Positions 27,501-34,904 of a stretch of DNA of 64,000 bases are shown in pieces. The notes beneath the pieces were generated by a model. It was not told the origin of the DNA and did no database searches. It saw only the letters and a program-made list of their open reading frames with translations. Numbering within the stretch: the first letter of the stretch is position 1; each line of letters begins with the position of its first letter. A program made the position numbers and the translations under genes. This DNA comes from G963662675 sp963662675 (GTDB taxonomy: Bacteria > Bacteroidota > Bacteroidia > Bacteroidales > Prolixibacteraceae), in assembly GCA_963662675.2 (NCBI GenBank), contig CAXXHP010000004.1, positions 868,001-932,000 of the forward strand, in the 5' to 3' direction.

Positions 27501-28920
27501 GTATTTGAAGTTTTGGATACTCTTCATCAATCATATACTGAAGTGCCTCTTCATATTTGTCACGTGCTTCTTGATATAATTTTTCTTCGACCAGTTTATT
27601 TGCCTGTTCAATGGTCTCGTAGTAGGCTTGATTTAATCTAGCAATCCGAGCCAATTCTCCTTCAATAGCAGAAATCTGTGCCTTTGGATACTCCTCATCT
27701 GGTTTAATAGAAAGTGCCGCTTCATACTCAATCTTGGCTATTTCAAAATCACTAGCATCATATAAGCGATCTCCTTCTTCAATAGCACGAGCATAACGTT
27801 GATTCGTTTCCTCTTCCTGTTCCCTTACTATTTGTGCCTGGTTTTCAATTTCTTGATTTATTTTTTTAAGCTGATCATCTGCATATTGTGAGCTATCGGG
27901 TTTTAAAGCAATGGCCTTCTCGTATAATTCGATGGCGCGATCGTAATTTTGAGAAAGATAAGCCGCATCGGCTTGAGAAATAACATTATCATACTCGATA
28001 TCTATTTCTCGTTGTTCAAGCATCTGTTTTGACTCGGCAAGCCTATTCACCGCATAAGAATCATTCGCTTTAAAACCAAGTGCTTTCTGATACGCCAAAG
28101 CGGCTTCATTAAATAATCCCTCATTAAAAAGGTTATCAGCTTCGGCAACTGCCAACTGATAATTTCTTTCTATTTCAGCTTTCTCTTCAGCAGCTAACTG
28201 CATGGCTGCGATCAGGTCCTGAAGCTCGGCAATCCGATCATTGGGATATGGCCTCTCTGCAAACAGGTTATGTGCCCCCTCATATTTCACCAATGCGCTT
28301 TCAAAATACTGTTCCTGATAAAAAGCATCTGCTTCTGCAATTAGCTTATCATATTCTTTTTCTTTGGCAGCTAGTTCCTGTTCGTTTACTCTGTTAATAT
28401 CTCGCTGTTCAGCATCCAACTCTAAGTTCTGACTTACAGCCTCTTCAATTTGTTTTTCAAGATCAATATCAGAGTAATATATTTCTGAATCGAAATTATC
28501 AATCTGGCTATTATATGAAATTTTGGCAACTGCCTTATTTGTAAAACTTTCATCAATACCAGGAATATCATTAAAAAGGTTCACAACAAACTGAAATGCA
28601 GGAAACGTACTGTTCTCATCCATAACATCCTGAGGGACATGTGTTGAAATGACAACTATCTTTTTAAAATAACCGTCACATTGAAAGGTCAGTTCATACT
28701 CGTTGTTATAATCAAAATCAAAGCTAAACCTGCCCGTTCTTGGCAAAGTGATCACTTCACTTAGATTTCCATTTGTGACCATTGTAATAATTGCGCCATT
28801 TGTGCTTCCATCATCTGTTGTCAAACGACCGGAAACTTCAAAATAGACATCTTCCTGAGCAAATAGTGGCATCACCATTACAAGGAAAATAAAAGCTAAA
28901 ATTGTCTTCTTCACAAGCAT
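24526..28920 (-). CDS. Giant secreted protein with 20 TPR-like repeats
   Basis: 1464 residues from ATG 28920, giving signal MLVKKTILAFIFLVMVMPLFAQ; a Met three codons upstream is an alternative. Residues about 25-110 form a beta-rich domain (VYFEVSGRLTTDDGS). From about residue 187 come 20 units of 52-75 residues of the form Y..AI..AD..F....Y..AK..Y..AL.IKP.E.YP..QI..ID, each a TPR-like helix pair plus an extra charged helix. Units 1-16 and 17-20 are separated by a Ser/Thr-rich linker at about 1175-1233. Glu/Gln-rich throughout. Periplasmic or surface scaffold is likely; related shorter proteins occur near gliding/PorE-like systems, but no such partners are here. Confidence 0.85.
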   Translation of the reverse strand: MLVKKTILAFIFLVMVMPLFAQEDVYFEVSGRLTTDDGSTNGAIITMVTNGNLSEVITLPRTGRFSFDFDYNNEYELTFQCDGYFKKIVVISTHVPQDVMDENSTFPAFQFVVNLFNDIPGIDESFTNKAVAKISYNSQIDNFDSEIYYSDIDLEKQIEEAVSQNLELDAEQRDINRVNEQELAAKEKEYDKLIAEADAFYQEQYFESALVKYEGAHNLFAERPYPNDRIAELQDLIAAMQLAAEEKAEIERNYQLAVAEADNLFNEGLFNEAALAYQKALGFKANDSYAVNRLAESKQMLEQREIDIEYDNVISQADAAYLSQNYDRAIELYEKAIALKPDSSQYADDQLKKINQEIENQAQIVREQEEETNQRYARAIEEGDRLYDASDFEIAKIEYEAALSIKPDEEYPKAQISAIEGELARIARLNQAYYETIEQANKLVEEKLYQEARDKYEEALQYMIDEEYPKLQILRIDEILAQIQEEKEREASYQAGITKADGLFAQEEYTSAKEEYQLASSIKPEEQYPLTRISEIDSILAEILRQQRELEQTQKEYDDAIARADKSFGEKQYEIARMTYREAQIIKPEETYPQAQLNEIDRIEALEIEQAYQAAITKADGLFSQKDYDESKIAYQDALRIRSNDSYSRTQISLIDEALAQLAAEDEARQKLENNYQTKLALAESAFNNELYPNAKEYYQQALEVKPQEQYPVDQITKIDSILLELQRQAEIDAQYEEIMAQANDAYGQNVLEGAIGLYRSALVVKPNETLPAQRIADIEKMIARKEELARLSAQEEAQRIEVENAIRERYNAAIASAEAELNNEFYAKAKEYFVDALNILPDEQYPKDKIDEIDRFIEERALADMALKQQAYQDSLSKAQTEAYNLKIERAQQFENNGELEQAISVYREAIAILPVNEVEVTEKINQLQNQIRILAQQDDNYERAILLADQLYAQGNLESALASYEDALNYKPDEEYPKERIRYLQSSIKEREDSYAAAIAAADNYFDQEDWGNAKEKYTEAISIKKDENYPSSQLILVNRKIREEQERLLASQELEKSYQDAISKGDEFFASDQLTASKTQFEFALSIKPGEEYPISKIAEIDLLMAQREEQQTLAKQQSDIDDRYRQAISLADSSFKKESYTNAKEQYQQALVIKPEEEYPRNQIDKINEYLVSVQVPITLVEVEENVSYNPTSNAGSYTSTQSSLPVRSGTSSLTSSSIGGANPDYTISNDYNTVIRLADNSYAIQDYTVAQFYYYKASEIEPDNAYPKQRIEEIGKLIDLMLSSEQLAAYNEAIKRADTEFAKSNYSIARFYYYKALEVKSWEQYPKDRIEEIRALTQSMLSQREEEEYRALIASADGAYYSKDYSVARSYYKRALTIRTDEQYPSIKIVDINKAIASGLESKQTEEYRQLISQADMALLTKEYAIARSYYNQALNIKPEENYPKEQIKKIRDAILNRE

Positions 28921-29103
28921 AACAAACATTTCAAATTCTCTCCATTCTTAATCTTAAAAGTATAATTATAAGAACAAAAAATGCAAGATCAATCTTTAAA
29001 AACGGATATTTAGAATGAATAAAGCTACTTTTCAACATATAAAAGAGCAAAATAGAATACTCCATGTTTTATACTTTTCAAAAGTAAAAATGACGATTAT
29101 AGA

Positions 29104-30456
29104 CTAAAACAAATAATTCATTCCCATGTAAAAACCCGAATCCCCATCACGTTTATCTGTCACTAAACCATAATCAATAGCAAGAATGAAGTTCTCATTC
29201 ATCGCAAAACGCAATCCTGTGCCATAAGAAACATGGATCTTTTCTGCATATGGAACAAAATAATCTATCGGATTGTTTTGTAAACTAAATTCTGAAAAGA
29301 TGCCTGATGGGATGTCTATCTTTTTAGTGACTTTACCAAAATCGACAAAGCCGTTCAGCCCTAAATAGAAATTATTATTCCTCCAGCTAAAACGAGCAAA
29401 TTTCCATCTCAATTCAGCATTTCCATAAAAGATGCCATCTCCTACAATCCTATTTCTGCGAATACCCCGTAATGTTTTCGACCCACCCAATCCCTCAGAT
29501 GTTGATCCTTTCATTGTGGTTGTAATTATTTGTGGCTGATAATAAAAAGGAACTTTCCCTCCAATTGTCGTTTGGGAAGCTAACCGATAGGCAAATGAAA
29601 GATTATTTGCGATTAGTGTAAAATATTGACGATGTGTTAAACTCAATTTCGAGAATGAACTTTCCGCTCCAAAAATCTTTGGTGAAACTTCAATCACAAG
29701 TTCAGACCAAATACCACTCATCGGGTTAGGTTTATTGTCACGCGTATCAATGGCCAGTCCTGCTTTGAATGTTGGCACAAAACCACCGTTAAACTCTTCT
29801 TCCGAAATAATCCCCCATTGGTGATACTTGGAGTACAATCCATCAATATCAGGAAGTTTATCCTCTTCATCTTTGCCCTGATTCAGTTTATCCAGATCAA
29901 CTTCTCCTATTTCAAAATTGAGAAAATTAAGTCCTGCAATCCATCTAAATTTCTCATCTGATAGTTTGCCCTGCACATCAATCTTAAAACGGAGAAATTT
30001 TTGATCAAATTTGTAAAACATCCTACTTTTATAATCATCACTTCCCTCATCAGTCCAATCCTTATTATAAACAGCATCATATCCATTAAACCCATAAAAG
30101 TCATATGCCTGGTCTGGCATATAACTCAAATCAACCGATGTATCCAACCCTCTGATTAACTGGTCAGACACATAATAGAAACGATAAACACCACTTCCTT
30201 TGGTAAAACGAGAAAATTCGAAATACAGGGAGTGATTATACTCCGGATAGCGACTACCGTCTCCATAATGAAACAAGTTTACCAATGCACCATATTGGAA
30301 CCCCAAATCAGAATCAAATGTAGTAGCAGGTAATGCCCCAAAATTCCATCCTCTCTTAATTAACGACTCTGAATTTCTATTTTGTGAAGAGACACTCCCC
30401 GCGATTAATGTTAGACAGCTAATCAACAACACAAAGAAGGTCGATTTTATTTTCAT
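29104..30456 (-). CDS. BamA/TamA-type outer membrane barrel protein without POTRA domains
   Basis: 450 residues. Signal peptide ending VSSQ near residue 25, then directly a 16-strand-type surface antigen (D15) barrel. Signs are AGLAIDTRDNKPNPMSGIWS (the conserved DTRDNxxxPxxG start of the strand set), SLTHRQYFTL, GLGGSKTLRGIRRNRIVGDG (the L6 VRGF-like loop region) and FVDFGKV, ending GFYMGMNYLF. POTRA repeats that receive substrates in BamA/TamA are missing, so it resembles the stand-alone Bacteroidetes barrels of unknown role. Monocistronic by position. Confidence 0.85.
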   Translation of the reverse strand: MKIKSTFFVLLISCLTLIAGSVSSQNRNSESLIKRGWNFGALPATTFDSDLGFQYGALVNLFHYGDGSRYPEYNHSLYFEFSRFTKGSGVYRFYYVSDQLIRGLDTSVDLSYMPDQAYDFYGFNGYDAVYNKDWTDEGSDDYKSRMFYKFDQKFLRFKIDVQGKLSDEKFRWIAGLNFLNFEIGEVDLDKLNQGKDEEDKLPDIDGLYSKYHQWGIISEEEFNGGFVPTFKAGLAIDTRDNKPNPMSGIWSELVIEVSPKIFGAESSFSKLSLTHRQYFTLIANNLSFAYRLASQTTIGGKVPFYYQPQIITTTMKGSTSEGLGGSKTLRGIRRNRIVGDGIFYGNAELRWKFARFSWRNNNFYLGLNGFVDFGKVTKKIDIPSGIFSEFSLQNNPIDYFVPYAEKIHVSYGTGLRFAMNENFILAIDYGLVTDKRDGDSGFYMGMNYLF

Positions 30457-30603
30457 ATGCTTCTATATAATGTGAGACTAAGATATCGTTTTTACCGTGT
30501 TATTAGTTTCTTAAGTCATTAAAAACTCAAACACTAACAATAGGCAAAATTCGTTAAAACGTTATTTTTACAAGGAGGAATCAAACTTAATAACTAAATA
30601 ACT

Positions 30604-31518
30604 ATGGAATCAAGAAGAAAATTTTTGAAAAATGCAGGCTCGATGGCTGCCGGAAGCATTTTATTGCCATCAATTGCAAAAGCATCATTAAACATGGGAC
30701 TTGCGAGTTCTCAACCGATCGGTATTCAGATGTTTACAGCTACAAATTTCATGGGTGAAGACACCAAAGCATTTTTAGCCGAATTGGCCAAAATTGGTTA
30801 TAAAGAAATTGAAACAGCAGGTGGTGGCGGTGGAATGTACTATGGCCACAAGCCAAAGGAACTTAAGTCAATGATTGAAGATCTTGGAATGAAATGGGTT
30901 GCTCATCATTCGATGGGTGGAAAATTTAATCTTCCTGATGATTTTGAAATGACAGAGCAACTTAAAGCATATATGGAAGGAATGAGAACTCTTCAGGATG
31001 ATCATAAATTAATTATGGAAGATGCTGTTGAAGGTGGATGGGAATACCTTGTTTGTGCAAGCACTCCAATTGCTACCGTTGACGAAATCAATAAATCTAT
31101 TGAAACATTTGTCAAAGTTGGCGAAGACTGTAAAGATGCAGGTATCCAATTCGCATATCATAACCATGCAACTGAATTCGACTTAGTTGATGGAAAAACG
31201 CCATATGAACGTATTCTATCACAAACGGATAAGGATATGGTAAAAATGGAAATGGACATGGGATGGGTAACTAAAGCAGGGAAAGATCCTTTGCAATTAT
31301 TTAAAGAAAATCCAGGCCGATTCCCATTATGGCACTTTAAAGATTATGATTTAAAGAATGATAAGATTGTCATTGCCGGCGAGGGAGATGTTGATTTCAA
31401 ACGAATAATGACAGGTGCTAAGCTTGCTGGCATGAAACACATCTTCTACGAACAAGACACTGCCAGTTCATTGGATGATGTATCAAAAAGTTATAAAAAT
31501 ATAGCGAACGTCATTTAA
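30604..31518 (+). CDS. Tat-exported sugar phosphate isomerase/epimerase-like TIM-barrel protein
   Basis: 304 residues. The N-terminus SRRKFLKNAGSMAAG is a twin-arginine signal (RRKFLK), cleaved after SIAKA near residue 27. The body is an AP-endonuclease-2/xylose-isomerase-like barrel: IGIQMFTATNF, LAKIGYKEIETAGGG, FAYHNHATEF, KMEMDMGWVTKAG and PLWHFKDYD, with the metal-binding Glu/His/Asp set of the family. Export to the periplasm suggests action on an imported sugar or inositol-type compound. No partner gene adjoins it. Confidence 0.88.
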   Translation: MESRRKFLKNAGSMAAGSILLPSIAKASLNMGLASSQPIGIQMFTATNFMGEDTKAFLAELAKIGYKEIETAGGGGGMYYGHKPKELKSMIEDLGMKWVAHHSMGGKFNLPDDFEMTEQLKAYMEGMRTLQDDHKLIMEDAVEGGWEYLVCASTPIATVDEINKSIETFVKVGEDCKDAGIQFAYHNHATEFDLVDGKTPYERILSQTDKDMVKMEMDMGWVTKAGKDPLQLFKENPGRFPLWHFKDYDLKNDKIVIAGEGDVDFKRIMTGAKLAGMKHIFYEQDTASSLDDVSKSYKNIANVI

Positions 31519-31577
31519 GCTTTTAAGCTTATCAAGACAGGACAATGTATCGAGATAACTTGGCAATAAAATAAAAT

Positions 31578-31617
31578 AGTATCCAAACCACATTCATTAG
31601 GTTCGGATACTATTTTT
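31578..31617. terminator. Bidirectional hairpin terminator
   Basis: AGTATCC with following AACC pairs with GGTT and GGATACT (31578-31589 with 31600-31611, one mismatch, 10-nt loop). TATTTTT follows on plus, ATTTTATTTTATT on minus. It separates the isomerase-like gene from the convergent metal operon. Confidence 0.75.
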
Positions 31618-31624
31618 ACCTCAA

Positions 31625-31990
31625 TTAATGCTGATGACCTTCGTGATTCATCTCATTGCTTTCACGATCATACAAGCAGCAAGAAGGTAGAGCATCATAA
31701 ACCTCGCTGTTTGCTTTGTGCATTGGCGTGTCGTGCCCTACAGCAGCAATGGCCATTTGCACTTTATGAGCATCCGTTTTACTGTTATCCAATACAAGCT
31801 CAATCATTTTTGTTTTTACGTCCCAAACAGCTTCTGAAACGCCATCAACAGAAAGAGCAGCTTTCTCAATACGGTTTTCACACATGCTGCAGTTTCCTTT
31901 TACTTCAAATTTTTCAGTTTTGTCTTGAGCTAAAAGACTTCCGGCACCCATCATCATCAGGATAGCCAGCATAAATACTTTTGTTTTCAT
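31625..31990 (-). CDS. Secreted heavy-metal-associated (HMA) domain protein
   Basis: 121 residues. Signal peptide ending SLLAQ near residue 22, one HMA domain with metal site GNCSMCENRIEKAALSVDGV (CxxC), and a C-terminal extension HKANSEVYDALPSCCLYDRE with a vicinal Cys pair, ending in His-rich NHEGHQH. The same domain and extension form the tail of the CusB protein encoded just upstream. Probably a periplasmic copper/silver chaperone feeding the Cus pump. Last gene of the operon, 18 nt after cusB. Confidence 0.9.
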   Translation of the reverse strand: MKTKVFMLAILMMMGAGSLLAQDKTEKFEVKGNCSMCENRIEKAALSVDGVSEAVWDVKTKMIELVLDNSKTDAHKVQMAIAAVGHDTPMHKANSEVYDALPSCCLYDRESNEMNHEGHQH

Positions 31991-32008
31991 TTTACAATTT
32001 TTAAGTGA

Positions 32009-33655
32009 TTAATAAGTCAATCTTTCATATAAGCAACACTCGGGCAGTTCATCGTATGTTTCATCATTTGCCCGGTAATTCTCAGTGTCATGCCCAACAT
32101 TGGCAATCACCTGCTCAATATCGTTTTTACTTGTTTTTTCAGGATTAAACTGCAGATGCACCAATTGGTCAGCTGCGACCCATTCGGCAGACAGCACTCC
32201 ATCAACGGATAATGCGGCAGTCTCAATTCGGTCTTTACACATTTCGCAGTTCCCTGCCACTTTAAACATGCCATGCTCCGACGCCGTTTTTGTAGTAACC
32301 TCAACTTGAGAATGCTCTTCGTCAACACTGATCATGTCCATTCCGCCATGATCATGTCCGGTAGACATAGTTTCCCCACTCGGGTTCATCATGCTTTTAA
32401 GCCCCTGTAACTGTGCAGCTGCATCAATCTTAAATACGCCATTGGTCGCTATTTCCTCGCCTTCCATTAAGCCATCAGCCACGATATAGTTGTCTCCGGC
32501 ATCAGGTCCTAATTCAATTTCCCTGTATAAAAAAGAAGGCGTTTCTCGATCGGGTACTTTGACATATACAACGGCACGTTTACCAGTCCATAAAACAGAA
32601 GATTTCGGCACCAAAACCGGATTGCTTTTATATGCAATCTTGGACTCAACAGTACCATTAACAAACATCTCTGGCTTTAATTCGCGGTTGCTATTTCCAA
32701 CTTCAATTCGCACCTTGGAAACTCGTGTTTTACTATCCAGAACAGGGTCAATATAAGTGACTTTAGCTGAGAAATTTTTCCCAGGAATAGCCTGCAGATT
32801 AAAATCGATCCGATCGCCAAGTTTAATCCAGGGCAAATCACGTTCATAGGCATCAAACATCACCCATACACTCGACAGATCAGTCACCTGAAATAAGGCA
32901 GATCCTTCTTTCACATAATCGCCTAAAGAAACATGGCGCATCATTACTGTTCCTGCAATTGGCGATAAAATATCGAAATACAATTGAGGCTCTCCATTTG
33001 CTTCAATTTCAGAAATTTGTTCATCTACCAAATTCCAAAGCCTTAGCTTTCCTTTTGCTGCCTCGTATAAGGCAGGACGAGTTTCCTTAAAGGAAGCAGC
33101 TTCAAGCAGCTCTCTCTGTGCAGTGACCAACTCTGGCGAATAAATTGTCGCCAACTGCTCCCCTTTTTTCACCTGTTGCCCGGTAAAATTGACAAACAGT
33201 TTCTCGATTCTGCCTCCATAGCGAGCTGTCAGTTCAGCAATATTCCGTTCATCAACCTGCACTTTCCCTTGCAAAAAACTGGTTTTATGCGGAATCCCTG
33301 TGGATACAATTGTTGTGTGAATTTCAGCCAGCTTTATAGCTGATTCTGTCATACTGATTTCATTCGGATCAGTATCATCACCTGATGATTGCATGGTTAC
33401 CAATGGAATTAAATCCATGGCACAAATTGGACACAATCCCGGTTCATCTTGCTTTATTTGCGGGTGCATTGAGCAGGTCCAAATTGATGATTCTTCGGCA
33501 TCATGGTCATGACCTTCGTGACCTTCAATTGCTTGTCCTGAAACAACAGCATCATGTCCTGAATGAAAAAAAAGCCACCCAAGGAATAGGCCTGCAACCA
33601 GTACGATTGCTACCAGTTTGAAATTATCTTTTATTATTTGAATTATATCTTTCAT
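32009..33655 (-). CDS. cusB: Copper/silver efflux RND periplasmic adaptor CusB with fused HMA tail
   Basis: 548 residues. One N-terminal membrane helix (LVAIVLVAGLFLGWLFF, residues 14-30), a His-rich linker, the heavy-metal-binding motif WTCSMHPQIKQDEPGLCPIC followed by AMDLIPL, then the adaptor hairpin and barrel domains (GRIEKLFVNFTGQQVKKGEQ, LSPIAGTVMMRHVSLGDYVK, LSSVWVMFDAYERDLPWIKL). From about residue 465 a fused HMA domain with GNCEMCKDRIETAALSVDGV and the ending DELPECCLYERLTY. It links CusA to CusC and passes metal. Standard CusB ends before the HMA part. Confidence 0.93.
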   Translation of the reverse strand: MKDIIQIIKDNFKLVAIVLVAGLFLGWLFFHSGHDAVVSGQAIEGHEGHDHDAEESSIWTCSMHPQIKQDEPGLCPICAMDLIPLVTMQSSGDDTDPNEISMTESAIKLAEIHTTIVSTGIPHKTSFLQGKVQVDERNIAELTARYGGRIEKLFVNFTGQQVKKGEQLATIYSPELVTAQRELLEAASFKETRPALYEAAKGKLRLWNLVDEQISEIEANGEPQLYFDILSPIAGTVMMRHVSLGDYVKEGSALFQVTDLSSVWVMFDAYERDLPWIKLGDRIDFNLQAIPGKNFSAKVTYIDPVLDSKTRVSKVRIEVGNSNRELKPEMFVNGTVESKIAYKSNPVLVPKSSVLWTGKRAVVYVKVPDRETPSFLYREIELGPDAGDNYIVADGLMEGEEIATNGVFKIDAAAQLQGLKSMMNPSGETMSTGHDHGGMDMISVDEEHSQVEVTTKTASEHGMFKVAGNCEMCKDRIETAALSVDGVLSAEWVAADQLVHLQFNPEKTSKNDIEQVIANVGHDTENYRANDETYDELPECCLYERLTY

Positions 33656-33667
33656 AATTGTGTGATT

Positions 33668-34900
33668 TTATTTCCCCATGAGATAAGTGATGAATGAAAT
33701 AGCTGCCTGTTTATCAGTTTTCGCCTTTTCAAGCTCAAGATTGTACTTAAGAACCTTTCGTTCCATTCGAAGTACTTCTTCAAAATTTTTGCTGCCCGTA
33801 GCATATTCAGTTTCCAAGAGATTCATGGATTTACCAGCTAATTCAAGCTGTTCTCCATAAAGGTCTATTCGTCGGTAAGCATCCCGATAGTCTTTCCACC
33901 CATTTTCAAAAAGGGTTTCCAACACATTGACTTTATTGACTTTCTCAAAAGCTTTCGCAGATTCCAAATAAGCCACCTCCTGCACCATTGCCTTATACTT
34001 GTTTCGGTATAATGGAATTGTGATACCAACAGTCGGAAAAACAAATGCATCTGTCCCTGCCATGTTATTATCACCTTTGCCAATAACCGTATAATCGAAA
34101 CCAACTGTAAAGTCCGGATTGCCTTGCCTTTCAGCTACTTCTTTTTTATACTGCAAAGCTATTTGCTGCAATTCTATCGACAAAAGTTGATGATTAAAGC
34201 TTTTAATAGAATCAAGAGCTGCCTCTTTCATTAATGAAAAATCATCCATCCAAATATTCTCAGGCGTTTCGATTGACGAGTTTGCATCAACATTTAATAA
34301 ATTATTGAAAGTAACCTCAAGGACAGCCTGCTTATCCCGAAGCAAAGCCAGTTGATTTTCAAGGTCGTTGATTTCCATTTCAAGACGATATTCATCAACC
34401 GGAGAAACTAATCCTGATTCAATTTTTATGACAGCCAGTTGCCTGAAGGTATTTAGTATTTCGATATTCTCAAGTGTTATACCAACCGCTTTATTATTGA
34501 AATAAAGATTGAAATATGTTGATTTCACCTGATTGTATAGTTCCGATTTACTTTCCTCAAACAGTTCGTATCTTGCTTTTGCAGCCTGAATAGCTGCATT
34601 CTCTTTGGCCTTAAGGGTACCAAACCAAGGGAACATTTGCGAGGCTGAAAATTTAAATTGCTGAGGGCCAACTCGCGTTTCTACCGGCTGAATAAAATAG
34701 CCAAAAGCAAGCTTGGGATCGGGCAATGCTTTTACCTGTGGAGCAACTTCCAACGCAGCCATATATTCGCTAAACTTTGCTTTTAATGCAGGATTGTTTT
34801 CTGCTGCAATTTCTAAATAACGATTCAGGTCATCTTGAGCAGAAACCGCAGAAGCAATCAGCAGCATTAATATTCCAAATATGATTTTATATTTTCTCAT
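33668..34900 (-). CDS. cusC: TolC/CusC-family outer membrane efflux channel
   Basis: 410 residues from ATG 34900, giving signal MRKYKIIFGILMLLIASAVS; the longer start at 34912 would overlap cusA by 8 bp. Two outer membrane efflux repeats are seen: about 35-215 (NPALKAKFSEYMAALEVAPQ, then LPDPKLAFGYF) and about 220-405 (ERQGNPDFTVGFDYTVIGKG, then FPTVGITIPLY). Long helical stretches form the periplasmic tunnel. No lipobox, unlike E. coli CusC. Gaps of 4 nt to cusA and 12 nt to cusB show one transcript. Confidence 0.9.
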   Translation of the reverse strand: MRKYKIIFGILMLLIASAVSAQDDLNRYLEIAAENNPALKAKFSEYMAALEVAPQVKALPDPKLAFGYFIQPVETRVGPQQFKFSASQMFPWFGTLKAKENAAIQAAKARYELFEESKSELYNQVKSTYFNLYFNNKAVGITLENIEILNTFRQLAVIKIESGLVSPVDEYRLEMEINDLENQLALLRDKQAVLEVTFNNLLNVDANSSIETPENIWMDDFSLMKEAALDSIKSFNHQLLSIELQQIALQYKKEVAERQGNPDFTVGFDYTVIGKGDNNMAGTDAFVFPTVGITIPLYRNKYKAMVQEVAYLESAKAFEKVNKVNVLETLFENGWKDYRDAYRRIDLYGEQLELAGKSMNLLETEYATGSKNFEEVLRMERKVLKYNLELEKAKTDKQAAISFITYLMGK

Positions 34901-34904
34901 GGTT

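Noticed and set aside
24526..28920. Apparent tandem DNA repeat array or CRISPR-like structure
   Set aside because: The periodicity is at protein level with diverged codons in one long frame; there are no identical DNA repeats with unique spacers.
30571..30580. AAGGAGGAAT as a Shine-Dalgarno site for the Tat-exported protein
   Set aside because: It lies about 25 nt before the ATG, too far for use, and genes in this phylum rarely depend on such sites.
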